The notes under the pieces: generated by a model
Database searches by the model: none
Seen by the model: only the letters and a program-made list of their open reading frames with translations
What the model was told of the DNA's origin: nothing
Shown: one piece after another, positions 35,863 through 44,394 of the stretch
Layout of the letters: each line of letters opens with the position of its first letter
Numbering within the stretch: position 1 is the stretch's first letter
Position numbers and translations under genes: made by a program
From: Microbacterium lacticum
Lineage (GTDB): Bacteria; Actinomycetota; Actinomycetes; Actinomycetales; Microbacteriaceae
Direction: 5' to 3'
DNA length: 64,000 nucleotides
Assembly (NCBI RefSeq): GCF_006716815.1
Contig: NZ_VFPS01000004.1
Coordinates: 1-64,000, forward strand

Positions 35863-36171
35863 ATGGATGCCGTGACGACCCTCACACTCATCTCGAAGCC
35901 CGACTGCCACCTGTGCGACGTCGCACGCGAGATCGTCGACGTCGTCGTCGCCGAGTTGCCCGAGAACGACGTCGAGGTCGAGGAGGTCTCGATCCTCGAC
36001 GACGCGGCCCTGTACGACGCGTGGTGGGAGAAGATCCCGGTCGTGCTCATCGACGACCGTCTGCACGCGCATTGGCGGCTCGACGCGGCGCGACTGCGCG
36101 ACGCGCTGGCCGCGGCATCCACGGGCCCCGCGCCCGACACCACCCCAGCACCGGAGGAAGACCCCGCATGA
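35863..36171 (+). CDS. Glutaredoxin-family protein
   Basis: A 102-residue thioredoxin-fold protein with the redox motif KPDCHLCDVARE (C-x-x-C) after LTLISK, cis-proline segment EKIPVVLIDD and a disordered Pro/Glu tail. The family (DUF836/glutaredoxin 2-like) takes part in thiol-disulfide exchange. The start is ATG 35863 or GTG 35872. The stop overlaps the next ATG (ATGA). Confidence 0.85.
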   Translation: MDAVTTLTLISKPDCHLCDVAREIVDVVVAELPENDVEVEEVSILDDAALYDAWWEKIPVVLIDDRLHAHWRLDAARLRDALAAASTGPAPDTTPAPEEDPA

Positions 36172-36464
36172 TCCGTCACATCGTCGCCTGGCGCCTCGCC
36201 ACCGAAGACCCCGCCGAGAAGGCCGCGCAGGGCCGGAAGATCGCAGAGGACCTCCTCGCCCTGCAGGGTGTCGTGCCCTCGATCGAGGCGATCTCGGTCG
36301 GCCCCGACGTCGTCGGCGGCACGAACTGGGACGTCGCGCTCGTCGCCGACTTCGCCGATCAGGCGGCGCTCGAGGCCTATCAGACCCACCCGGACCACCA
36401 GGTCGTGGTCGCCTATGTGCGCTCGGTCGTCGCCGACCGAGTGGCCGTCGACTTCGAGATCTGA
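36168..36464 (+). CDS. Dabb (stress-responsive A/B barrel) domain protein
   Basis: A 98-residue ferredoxin-like dimeric barrel: MIRHIVAWRLATEDPAEKAA, LLALQGVVPSIEAISVGPDV and DFADQAALEAYQTHPDHQVV are the standard Dabb positions. It probably binds a small hydrophobic molecule; the ligand is unknown. It is translationally coupled to the glutaredoxin gene. Confidence 0.87.
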   Translation: MIRHIVAWRLATEDPAEKAAQGRKIAEDLLALQGVVPSIEAISVGPDVVGGTNWDVALVADFADQAALEAYQTHPDHQVVVAYVRSVVADRVAVDFEI

Positions 36465-36470
36465 CAGGGC

Positions 36471-38204
36471 TCAGCGGAAGTCGCGGTCGCTGAACTCGCC
36501 CGCGGGCGCCTCGTTGCCCCGCGCGGACTCGGCGGCGCGCAGCTCGACCCGGCGGATCTTGCCCGAGATCGTCTTCGGCAGCTCGTCGACGAACTCCAGG
36601 CGCCGCACCCGCTGGTAGGCCGAGAGGCGGGCCCGGGAGTGCGCGAAGACCTCGCGCGCGGCCTCACGGTGGTTTTCGGGTGCCTGGGCGGAGAGCCGCA
36701 CGTACGCCTTCGGCACGGCGAGCCGGACCGGGTCGGGGCTCGGCACGACTGCGGCCTCGGCGACAGCGGGGTGCTCGAGCAGCACCGACTCGAGTTCGAA
36801 CGGCGAGATCTTGTAGTCGGATGCTTTGAACACGTCGTCACGACGCCCGACGTACGTGAGGTTGCCGTCGTCGTCACGGCTCGCGATGTCGCCGGTGCGG
36901 TAGTAGCCGCCCTCGGTCGCGCGCGCCGTACGGTCGGGCGCGTCGTGGTACCCGTCCATGAGGCCGAGGATCGGGTGCGACAGGTCGAGGCAGATCTCGC
37001 CCTCGTCGTTCGTGACCTCGCCGGTGTCGGGGTCGAGCAGCACGACGGGGTATCCGGGCAGCGGTCGACCCATCGAGCCGTCCTTGACGATCTGCCCGGG
37101 GGAGTTGCCGATCGCGCAGGTCATCTCGGTCTGACCGTAACCGTCGCGGATCGTCGCGCCCCAGGCATCCCGCACCCGCGCGATGACCTCGGGGTTGAGC
37201 GGCTCACCGGCACCGAGCAGCTCGCGCGGCGGCTGCGTGAGCTGCGTCAGATCGGCCTGGATCAGCATGCGCCACACCGTCGGCGGGGCGCAGAAGGTCG
37301 TGACCTTGTGCGTGTCCATGACGTGCATGAGGGTCGCCGCATCGAAGCGGTCGTAGGTGTACACGAACACGGTCGCCTCGGCGAGGAAGGGGGAGAAGAA
37401 GTTGCTCCACGCGTGCTTGCCCCACCCGGGTGACGAGATGTTCATGTGCACGTCGCCCGGTCGGACGCCCAGCCACCACAGCGTCGAGAGGTGGCCGACC
37501 GGGTAGGACACGTGCGTGTGCCGCACGAGCTTGGGCGTCGCCGAGGTCGTGCCCGACGTGAAGTACAGCAGGTTCAGCTCGCCCGCGGGAGTGGGTCCGT
37601 CGGGCTCGAAGACGTCACCGGCCGCATCGGAATCGGCGAAGGAGATCCACCCGGATGCCTCGCCGACGGCGATGCGCAGCACCCCGGCATCCACGTCCGC
37701 CGCGCGGTCAGTCGCCTCAGCGGGCGCGATCATCGCCCGGGCGCCCGAGTGCGTCACGCGGTAGGCCAGGTCGTCGGCCGAGAGCAGCGTCGTCGTCGGG
37801 ATGGCAACGGCGCCGAGCTTTGTGAGCGCGAGCATCGTCTCCCACAGCTCGATCTGGTTGCCGAGCATGACGACGACGCGGTCGCCGCGGCGAAGTCCCC
37901 GCTCGCTGAGCCAGACGGCGACCTGATCGGAGCGCCGCGACAGCTCGCCGTACGTCCACGAGCGGGCGCCCAGGTCGGCGTCGATGATCGTGACGGCGGC
38001 GCGGTCGGGCTGCTCGCGCGCGACGACATCGAACCACTCCAGGGCGAAGTTGAACTCGTCGAGCTCGGGCCACGCGAACGCGGCGACGGCGCCGTCGTAG
38101 TCGTCGGCGTGGGCAAACAGCAGGTCGCGCGCGGCGCGCACCTTCTCGGTCGCGGCGGTGGCCGTGCGGCCGGCGGGGCGAGGGGGGAAGGGCTCGTGTG
38201 GCAC
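36471..38204 (-). CDS. AMP-forming acyl-CoA synthetase
   Basis: A 577-residue ANL-family ligase. The P-loop-like LLYFTSGTTSATPKLVRHTH, GYGQTEMTCAIGN, GYYRTGDIASRDDDGNLTYV and ASDYKISPFELES with the C-terminal catalytic Lys in LPKTISGKIRR are all present. The pattern fits acetyl-/medium-chain acyl-CoA synthetases. The substrate is not certain. TAGCCT lies 6 nt before the GTG. Confidence 0.88.
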   Translation of the reverse strand: MPHEPFPPRPAGRTATAATEKVRAARDLLFAHADDYDGAVAAFAWPELDEFNFALEWFDVVAREQPDRAAVTIIDADLGARSWTYGELSRRSDQVAVWLSERGLRRGDRVVVMLGNQIELWETMLALTKLGAVAIPTTTLLSADDLAYRVTHSGARAMIAPAEATDRAADVDAGVLRIAVGEASGWISFADSDAAGDVFEPDGPTPAGELNLLYFTSGTTSATPKLVRHTHVSYPVGHLSTLWWLGVRPGDVHMNISSPGWGKHAWSNFFSPFLAEATVFVYTYDRFDAATLMHVMDTHKVTTFCAPPTVWRMLIQADLTQLTQPPRELLGAGEPLNPEVIARVRDAWGATIRDGYGQTEMTCAIGNSPGQIVKDGSMGRPLPGYPVVLLDPDTGEVTNDEGEICLDLSHPILGLMDGYHDAPDRTARATEGGYYRTGDIASRDDDGNLTYVGRRDDVFKASDYKISPFELESVLLEHPAVAEAAVVPSPDPVRLAVPKAYVRLSAQAPENHREAAREVFAHSRARLSAYQRVRRLEFVDELPKTISGKIRRVELRAAESARGNEAPAGEFSDRDFR

Positions 38205-38408
38205 CCGCTCAGGCTATGCCCGCGGTCATGCCGGCTCGGGCATGACGGTGCCGCGCCGCGGTGAGGGTCAGCTCGTGACCTCGACGACCCGTGTCGGTGT
38301 ACAGCTCGAACTTCCCGGTGCTCGTCGTGCCCCTTCATCCCCGGAGGCGTGTGGGCGGACGCCAGCGCACGCTCACACGCGAGCCCTGGCCAGCCGGGTG
38401 CGGAAGAG

Positions 38409-38750
38409 TCAGCCGCGCAGTCGCGCGCGCAACGCGGTCAGGTCGCCGTCGGTGAGCCCCGCGGCGCGCAGGTAGTCGGCTCCTCGGCCGTAGGTGTCAC
38501 GGGCGCGAGTCGGGATGCACGTCGGGCGCCGAGTGCCGCTCCTGCTCGGTGCGGAAGTCGACGATCACCCCGATCGGGCTCGCCGCGAGCTCTTCGACTC
38601 CCGCGGGCGTCAGGCTGCTCAGCGCGTCGGAGCGGTAGAGCACGTCGGGCCGCGTCGATCCGCCTCCGCGAAGCGGGGTGCCGCCGGTGGCGCGGACGTT
38701 GTGCAGTCCGTCGAGCGTCGAGCGTCGAGCGTCGAGATCAGGCCGTCAGC
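38409..38750 (-). pseudogene. Tyrosine-protein phosphatase family gene with internal deletion
   Basis: The 5' part reads TLDGLHNVRATGGTPLRGGG and VLYRSDALSSLTPAGVEELA then VIVDFRTEQERHS, the N-terminal signature of actinobacterial tyrosine phosphatase-like proteins. The 3' part, in another frame, reads DTYGRGADYLRAAGLTDGDL and TALRARLRG, the C-terminal signature. The catalytic middle with HCxxGKDRT is missing. A GAGCGTC tandem repeat lies at 38719-38746. The 200 bp beyond toward 38205 hold no gene. Confidence 0.75.
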
Positions 38751-38778
38751 TTAGAGACGAGACCAGAGTGAGACGGCC

Positions 38779-40119
38779 TTAGGGGGCGAGACGGGTCGGG
38801 CCGCGGAAGAGGAAGGTGACCTCGCGGATCGAGTCCTGACCGAGCATCAGCATGAGCACGCGTGCGAGCCCCATGCCGAAGCCGCCGTGCGGCGGGATGC
38901 CGTAGCGGAAGAAGTCGAGGTAGTGCTCGAGGCCCTCGAGCGACAGACCCTTCTCGACCGCCTGCGCCTCGAGCACGTCGATCCGGTGCTCGCGCTGCGC
39001 GCCCGTCGTGATCTCGGTGCCGCGGAAGAGGAGGTCGTAGCTGCAGGTGAGGCCGGTCTCGGCGTCGCGCATGTGGTAGAACGGCCGGATCTCGGGGTGG
39101 TAGTCGGTGATGAACACGAACTGGTGCCCGTAGGTCTCCTGCACGTGCGCGGAGATCTGGCGCTCGCCCTCGGGGTCGAGGTCGCCATCGGTGCGCGGGA
39201 TGTCGTAGCCGCGGCCCTTCACGATCTCGCGGGCCTCGGCGAGCGGGATGCGCGGGAACGGGAGGCTCGGCACGACGACGTCGACGTCGAAGAGCTCCTT
39301 GATCTCGTCGGCGTGCTTGTCCTTGACGGCCTGGAAGGCGACCGCGAGCAGTTCCTCCTGCATCTGCGCGACGTCTTCGTACGAGTCGATCCACGACAGT
39401 TCGGCGTCGATCGAGGTGAACTCGGTCGCGTGGCGGCTCGTGAAGCTCGGGTCGGCGCGGAACACGTCGCCGATCTCGAACACCTTGCCGAAGCCGGCGG
39501 CCTGAGCCATCTGCTTGAAGTGCTGCGGGCTCTGCGCGAGGTAGGCCGTCTGGTCGCCGAAGTACTCCAGCGCGAAGAGCTCGGCGTTGCCCTCGGCGGG
39601 CGTCGACATCAGCTTGGGCGAGTGGATCTCGACGTAGTCGCGCTCGACCCAGTAGTTGCGCATCGCGTGCTCGAGCGTCGTCTGGATGCGGAAGATCAGG
39701 TTGTTGCGGCGCTGGCGCAGGTCGATGAAGCGCCAGTCCATGCGCTTGTCGAGGCCGCTGTCGGCCGCGATCGGGGTCTCGGGCAGGGCCGCGGCGGCGA
39801 TCTCGAGGCCGCCGATCTTGATCTCGACACCGCTGAGCTTGACGCGCTCGTCGTGCTTGAGGTCGCCCGTGACCGTCAGGAAGGTGCCGGTCGACAGTTC
39901 CGAGATGAGTGCGGTGAGCTCGAGCGCCGCAGCATCCTGCTCGGCGCCCTCCGGGTCGGGGCGGGTCGCGGGGTTCACGAGCTGCACGGCGCCGGTCTCA
40001 TCGCGCAGGATGACGAACTGCACCTTCTTCTGATCGCGGACGGTCTCGACCCATCCGGAGACGCGGACGGGTCCGTCTTCACGGGACTGCAGCTGGTTCA
40101 CGAGGGTGCGTTCGGTCAC
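38779..40119 (-). CDS. aspS: Aspartate-tRNA(Asp/Asn) ligase, archaeal-type (non-discriminating)
   Basis: A 446-residue class II synthetase. The OB domain has VRVSGWVETVRDQKKVQFVI. The catalytic domain has AYLAQSPQHFKQMAQAAGFG, VFRADPSFTSRHATEFTSID (motif 2) and GIPPHGGFGMGLARVLMLML (motif 3). It is much shorter than bacterial AspRS and lacks the GAD insert. Such enzymes charge both tRNA-Asp and tRNA-Asn, with GatCAB amidating the latter. TAGACT lies 8 nt before the GTG at 40119. Confidence 0.92.
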   Translation of the reverse strand: MTERTLVNQLQSREDGPVRVSGWVETVRDQKKVQFVILRDETGAVQLVNPATRPDPEGAEQDAAALELTALISELSTGTFLTVTGDLKHDERVKLSGVEIKIGGLEIAAAALPETPIAADSGLDKRMDWRFIDLRQRRNNLIFRIQTTLEHAMRNYWVERDYVEIHSPKLMSTPAEGNAELFALEYFGDQTAYLAQSPQHFKQMAQAAGFGKVFEIGDVFRADPSFTSRHATEFTSIDAELSWIDSYEDVAQMQEELLAVAFQAVKDKHADEIKELFDVDVVVPSLPFPRIPLAEAREIVKGRGYDIPRTDGDLDPEGERQISAHVQETYGHQFVFITDYHPEIRPFYHMRDAETGLTCSYDLLFRGTEITTGAQREHRIDVLEAQAVEKGLSLEGLEHYLDFFRYGIPPHGGFGMGLARVLMLMLGQDSIREVTFLFRGPTRLAP

Positions 40120-40240
40120 GAGGAGCCAGTCTACGCGGCGGGCGCCGTGCGCTCGGGGTGCGCGAGCTCTCAGTGGGGTGGCGCGCGGCCCCCGGCATCC
40201 GCTCAGGTTCTCGTCACCTTGTCCCCGTAGCGTCGCGGGC

Positions 40241-40909
40241 ATGACGACTCCCGACGGCTCCTGGTTGACCGCGCTCGTCGACGGAGTCGTCGGCCTCATG
40301 GATCTCATCGGGGCGCCGGGCGCCGGCATCGCGATCGCGCTCGAGAACCTCTTCCCCCCGCTGCCGAGCGAGGTGATCCTGCCGATGGCGGGGCTCGCCG
40401 CCGCGCGCGGGTCGTTCACGCTGTTCGAGGCGCTGTTCTGGACCACCGCCGGCTCGGTCGTCGGCGCGTTCGCCCTCTACGGCCTGGGCGCGCTGCTCGG
40501 CCTCGAGCGGCTGCGGACGATCGCGCGGCGCACCCCGCTGCTGCACGTCGAAGACGTCGACCGCACGGTCGCCTGGTTCTCCCGCCACGGCGGCAAGGCG
40601 GTGTTCTTCGGTCGGATGCTGCCGATCTTCCGGAGCCTCATCTCGATCCCCGCCGGCGTCGTGCGCATGCCGCTCTGGCGGTTCGGGCTGCTCACCCTCG
40701 CGGGGTCGCTCCTCTGGAACAGCGTCTTCGTGCTGTCGGGGTACCTCCTCGGCGAGCAGTGGCACATCGTCGAGGAGTACGCCGGCATCCTGCAGTACGT
40801 CGTCATCGCTGCGGCGGCGGCCGCCCTCGTCTGGTTCACCGTCACCCGCGTGCGCCAGCTGCGCGGTCGGCAGGGGCGCCGACGCGCTGTGGACAGCGAC
40901 CCCGCCTGA
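40241..40909 (+). CDS. DedA-family membrane protein
   Basis: A 222-residue DedA/SNARE-associated protein. IALENLFPPLPSEVILPMAG carries the acidic and proline motif, and FFGRMLPIFRSLISIPAGVV the conserved arginines, with several hydrophobic segments. The family moves undecaprenyl phosphate or phospholipids across the membrane and supports membrane potential homeostasis. TAGCGT lies 7 nt before the ATG. It is divergent from aspS. Confidence 0.93.
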   Translation: MTTPDGSWLTALVDGVVGLMDLIGAPGAGIAIALENLFPPLPSEVILPMAGLAAARGSFTLFEALFWTTAGSVVGAFALYGLGALLGLERLRTIARRTPLLHVEDVDRTVAWFSRHGGKAVFFGRMLPIFRSLISIPAGVVRMPLWRFGLLTLAGSLLWNSVFVLSGYLLGEQWHIVEEYAGILQYVVIAAAAAALVWFTVTRVRQLRGRQGRRRAVDSDPA

Positions 40910-40935
40910 GAGGCGCCGTGCACTAGCGTCGGAGC

Positions 40936-42591
40936 ATGACCCCCGCCGCCGGCGCCGGCATGCCGCTGCGCGACTACCGCATCCACCGCTACGTCAACGC
41001 GTTCTGCCCGCGCTGCCACGAGGAGGATCCCGACCGCCCGCTCTCCGAGGTGCGCCGGCTGTCGGGCTGGCTCGCCGACCGCGACGGCACCGTCTGGCTC
41101 GAACGCGGATGCCCCGACCACGGCCTGATCTCGACGCTCTACGACGAGTCGGCCGACCTGCTGCGCTATCTCGAGCAGTGGACCGCGCCCACGAAAGTGC
41201 ACGGGCCCGACACGACCGCGAACTTCAAGCCCGTGCCCTCGGCGTACGAGGACGGGCTGCCGCAGATGCAGACCCAGCACACGTGCATCCTGCTCGAAGA
41301 CCTCACCGACCACTGCAATCTGCGGTGCCCCACGTGCTTCGCCGAATCGACCCCCGCGGCGAGCGCGATCGCGCCGTTGGCCGAGGTGCTGGCATCCGTC
41401 GACGCGCGCCTCGCGAAAGAGAACCAGCGGATCGACGTGCTCATGCTCTCGGGCGGTGAGCCGACGCTCTACCCCTGGCTCGAGCAGCTGCTGGAGCAGC
41501 TGGTCGCACGCCCCATCGTTCGCATCCTGCTGAACTCGAACGGCCTGCGCATCGCGAACGACGACGCGTTCGTGCAGACGCTGAAGAAGCACCGCGAACG
41601 CGTCGAGGTCTACCTGCAGTACGACGGCGAGTCGGCCGAGGCATCCGCCTACCATCGCGGCGCCGACATCCGCCGCTTCAAGGAGCGCGCCCTAGAGCGT
41701 CTGTCGGATGCCGGGGTGTTCACGACGCTCACGATGACCGCCGCCCTCGGGGTCAACGACGGCGAGATCGGCGCCGTCATCCGCCGGGCGATGGCGACGC
41801 CGTACGTCGGCGGCGTGACGATCCAACCGGTCTTCGGCTCGGGGCGCTCCGCAGGCATCGACCCGAACGAGCGGCTCACCCACACGGGTGTGCTCGCGCG
41901 GCTCGGCCCGCAGACGAACGACCTCATGACCTGGCGCGACCTCACGGCGCTGCCCTGCAGCCACCCGCACTGCTGCTCGGTCGGCTACTTCCTGAAGGAC
42001 GACGGCGGCGAGTGGCGCTCGCTCGTCGGGCTCATCGGCCACGAGCGCCTGAAGGAGTTCCTCGACCTCAACCCCGACCTCCTCGCGAACCGGATCGCCG
42101 ACTCGAACGTCAACAAGGCGATCCGCGACGTCGTGAAGAGCTCGCTGCTCGACCTGCTGAGCGAGCAGTCGTCGCTCTCGCATCCGTCGATGAGCGACAT
42201 CTGGCGCGACATCTGCGTGAACTGCGACCTCGGCATCGGCACCCTCGCGACCCTCGCCGCCTCGAAGCTGCCCGGTCAGCATCAGCGGCTGCGCCGCATG
42301 CTCGCCGATCGCGTGCTGCGCGTCACCGTGAAGCCGTTCATGGACATCAACACGATGATCGAGGAGCGCCTCACGCAGTGCTGCGTGCACGTCGCGACCG
42401 TGAACGAAGAGACCTCCGTCCACCAGTGCGCGCCGTTCTGCGCTGTACAGGCGTGGGCGCCCCTCTCGCGCACACGCATCTCGACCGCGACCGGCAGCGC
42501 CGCCGCCCGTGCGGGAGGGGACGCGACAGGTGGCGCGACCAGCATCGGGTCCGGCGGCCGCCGACAGCTGCCCGTGACGGTGGCGACGTGA
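40936..42591 (+). CDS. Multi-cysteine radical SAM protein, tetraether/membrane-spanning lipid synthase-like
   Basis: A 551-residue protein. An N-terminal zinc- or rubredoxin-like part has C24-P-R-C27 and ERGCPDHG (C59). The radical SAM cluster is C127-x3-C131-x2-C134 in DHCNLRCPTCFAES, followed by MLSGGEPTLYPWL. The C-terminal part has further clusters (LPCSHPHCCSVGY, DICVNCDLG, TQCCVHVATV, HQCAPFCAVQ). This arrangement, CP-x-C...CxxHG then SAM core then extra cysteine clusters, resembles archaeal Tes (MJ0619-like) and bacterial membrane-spanning lipid synthases, which join lipid chains by C-C bonds. The actual substrate is unknown. TAGCGT lies 6 nt before the ATG. It overlaps the next gene (GTGA). 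Confidence 0.8.
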   Translation: MTPAAGAGMPLRDYRIHRYVNAFCPRCHEEDPDRPLSEVRRLSGWLADRDGTVWLERGCPDHGLISTLYDESADLLRYLEQWTAPTKVHGPDTTANFKPVPSAYEDGLPQMQTQHTCILLEDLTDHCNLRCPTCFAESTPAASAIAPLAEVLASVDARLAKENQRIDVLMLSGGEPTLYPWLEQLLEQLVARPIVRILLNSNGLRIANDDAFVQTLKKHRERVEVYLQYDGESAEASAYHRGADIRRFKERALERLSDAGVFTTLTMTAALGVNDGEIGAVIRRAMATPYVGGVTIQPVFGSGRSAGIDPNERLTHTGVLARLGPQTNDLMTWRDLTALPCSHPHCCSVGYFLKDDGGEWRSLVGLIGHERLKEFLDLNPDLLANRIADSNVNKAIRDVVKSSLLDLLSEQSSLSHPSMSDIWRDICVNCDLGIGTLATLAASKLPGQHQRLRRMLADRVLRVTVKPFMDINTMIEERLTQCCVHVATVNEETSVHQCAPFCAVQAWAPLSRTRISTATGSAAARAGGDATGGATSIGSGGRRQLPVTVAT

Positions 42592-42932
42592 GCGCCGCCG
42601 ACCTCTCGGGCGCGGACTACTCGCACCTCAACCGGCGCGATGAGACGGTGCCGGATGCAACGGCGCCCTACGATCCGCTGCGGCTGTGCGTCTTCACGAC
42701 GATCGCCCTCATCGCGTGCGTCGCGGGCCCGGTCGCGGTGCTCACGTTCGCGGCTGTGGCGATCGCCGGGTACGCGCGTGCCCGCCGGGCGGGACTGCTG
42801 CGCTCGCGCTGCAAGCTCGGTGACACCCGCAACGTGCTGATCTACCTTTGGACCGTCGCGGTGCTCGCCGCCGCGGCGACCCCGTTCTGGGTGCTGCTCT
42901 GGGTGCGCGTCCTCTCGCCGGGGAGCGCCTGA
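42588..42932 (+). CDS. Small two-span membrane protein
   Basis: A 114-residue protein with two hydrophobic segments (LCVFTTIALIACVAGPVAVL... and VLIYLWTVAVLAAAATPFWV) separated by an Arg-rich loop. Its N-terminus is polar. I do not recognise a family. The start codon overlaps the stop of the radical SAM gene, and the Lgt-like gene begins 3 bp after its stop, so the three are coupled. Confidence 0.75.
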   Translation: MSAADLSGADYSHLNRRDETVPDATAPYDPLRLCVFTTIALIACVAGPVAVLTFAAVAIAGYARARRAGLLRSRCKLGDTRNVLIYLWTVAVLAAAATPFWVLLWVRVLSPGSA

Positions 42933-42935
42933 GCG

Positions 42936-43769
42936 GTGTTCCCGACCCTCAACGATCTCGCACCGTGGCTGCCGGGCTGGGGCAGCCACGAGACCTTCGT
43001 CGCGCTCGGCCTCTGCGCCGCCGGGGTCGTGTTCCTGATCGAGAAACGGCGCCGCGGGGTGAGCGATCCCCGCATCCCCTACCTCGTCCTCGGCGCGCTC
43101 GCCGGGGCCGCGATCCTGTCGCGCCTCGGCACGTGGGCGCAGCACCTCGACCCGTCGAAGAACCTGAGCTTCGTCGACCAGCTCATCCACGGCAACGCCT
43201 CGATGCTCTCCGCGCTCGTCGGCGCGTGGCTCGGTGTGCACGTGGCCAAGCGCATCGTGCGCTACCCCGACCGCACGGGCGACCTGTTCGCCCCCGCGGT
43301 CGCCCTCGCGATGTGCATCGGGCGCATCGGATGCCTGTTGACCGAGCGTCCCGGCACGCCGACCGGTCAGGGCTGGGGCATCGTGTTGAGCCCCGACGCC
43401 GCCGCTCGCACCGGATCGCCCGCGGGCGTCCCGCTGCACCCGAGCTTCGTGTACGAGATCGCCTTTCACGCCGCCGCCTTCGCGCTGCTGTGGTTCTGGC
43501 TGCGTCACCGCCGCATCGCCGCGGGCGAGACGCTGACCCTCTACATCGCGGCGTACGGCGTCTTCCGCTTTCTCATCGAGTTCGTCCGCGGCAACGACAT
43601 CGCCTGGATGGGGTTCACCCGCCCGCAGCTCTTCCTCATGGTCACGATCCCGATCCTGCTCGCCCGCATCGCCGTCATGGCGCGCCGTGGGGCGTTCGGG
43701 CCGGGAATGCCGGCCGTCGAGGCATCCGTCGCCGATCAGAACAGGAGCCCCCGTGAGCAGCACGCCTGA
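42936..43769 (+). CDS. Lgt-like (prolipoprotein diacylglyceryl transferase family) membrane protein
   Basis: A 277-residue polytopic membrane protein. MCIGRIGCLLTERPGTPTGQ matches the Lgt GRxGNFxN...GxPT block but has Cys where Lgt has the Asn. LHPSFVYEIAFHAAAFALLW matches PSQLYE, and FRFLIEFVRGNDIAW matches RFxVEFxR. Lgt transfers diacylglycerol from phosphatidylglycerol to lipoproteins. With the altered key motif and the radical SAM neighbour, this one may act on another lipid acceptor. It may also be a diverged Lgt paralogue; a standard lgt is expected elsewhere in the genome. Confidence 0.75.
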   Translation: MFPTLNDLAPWLPGWGSHETFVALGLCAAGVVFLIEKRRRGVSDPRIPYLVLGALAGAAILSRLGTWAQHLDPSKNLSFVDQLIHGNASMLSALVGAWLGVHVAKRIVRYPDRTGDLFAPAVALAMCIGRIGCLLTERPGTPTGQGWGIVLSPDAAARTGSPAGVPLHPSFVYEIAFHAAAFALLWFWLRHRRIAAGETLTLYIAAYGVFRFLIEFVRGNDIAWMGFTRPQLFLMVTIPILLARIAVMARRGAFGPGMPAVEASVADQNRSPREQHA

Positions 43770-44331
43770 CGACCCCGAGCGCACCCCCGCCGACGAGCCC
43801 GCGCACGAGCAGCCCGTCGACCCGGCCATTGAGGGAGCGGCGGGACAGACCCCTGCAGCGCCGCCGCCGGGGGAGAACCCGACTCCGGCGGTGCCCCCCG
43901 CGCAGCCGCCGGCGTATCCGGCGGGGGCATATCCGCCCGGCGCGTATCCGCCTGGTGCGTCCGCGCCCGGCGCCTACCCTCCGGGTGCGTACCCGCCCGG
44001 CGCGTACCCTCCGGGGGCCTACCCTCCGGGTGCGTACGCGCAGTCGTACGCGCCGCCGCCACGCGGGTCGCAGCCGCTCGGCGTCGGTGCGGGCGCGGGA
44101 ATCGGGTGCGGCCTGCACTTCGTGGCGTTCTTCTTCGGGCTGCTGCTGCTGAGCGCCGGCGGCGGGTCGGGGATCGGGTTCTTCATCCCGTTCATGGTCA
44201 TCGCCGTCGGCGCGATCGTCATGATGTTCTTCCCGCAGACGCGCAAGCTCGCCACCGGGATGCTCATCATCGTCGCCGCGGCGTGGCTCATCGTGCTCGG
44301 TCCGTGCCTCGGGTTGGTGACGCAGTACTGA
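43753..44331 (+). CDS. YPPGA-repeat membrane protein
   Basis: A 192-residue protein. An acidic, Pro-rich head is followed by about nine near-identical YPPGA-type repeats (residues 60-98), then two hydrophobic segments (FVAFFFGLLLLSAGGG... and GMLIIVAAAWLIVLGPCLGL). The repeats are 15-bp DNA units. Proline-rich cytoplasmic heads of this kind are common in actinobacterial membrane proteins and may bind partners. The GTG at 43753 follows AGGAG and overlaps the Lgt-like gene by 17 bp. Confidence 0.8.
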   Translation: MSSTPDDPERTPADEPAHEQPVDPAIEGAAGQTPAAPPPGENPTPAVPPAQPPAYPAGAYPPGAYPPGASAPGAYPPGAYPPGAYPPGAYPPGAYAQSYAPPPRGSQPLGVGAGAGIGCGLHFVAFFFGLLLLSAGGGSGIGFFIPFMVIAVGAIVMMFFPQTRKLATGMLIIVAAAWLIVLGPCLGLVTQY

Positions 44332-44394
44332 GCGGGCGGGCGCCCGAGGCATCCACTCAGCCCGTCCACAACCGGCGCCCCGTAGACTTGACGG

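Noticed and set aside
38779-40119. Lysyl-tRNA synthetase
   Set aside because: Class II layout is shared, but the short length and the GIPPHGGFGMG motif 3 context fit archaeal-type AspRS.
40120-40446. N-terminal extension of the aspS frame
   Set aside because: AspRS homology starts at VTERTLVNQL (40119), and the extension runs antisense into dedA.
43920-44040. CRISPR-like repeat array
   Set aside because: The 15-bp units are in-frame codons for YPPGA inside a membrane protein, with no spacers.
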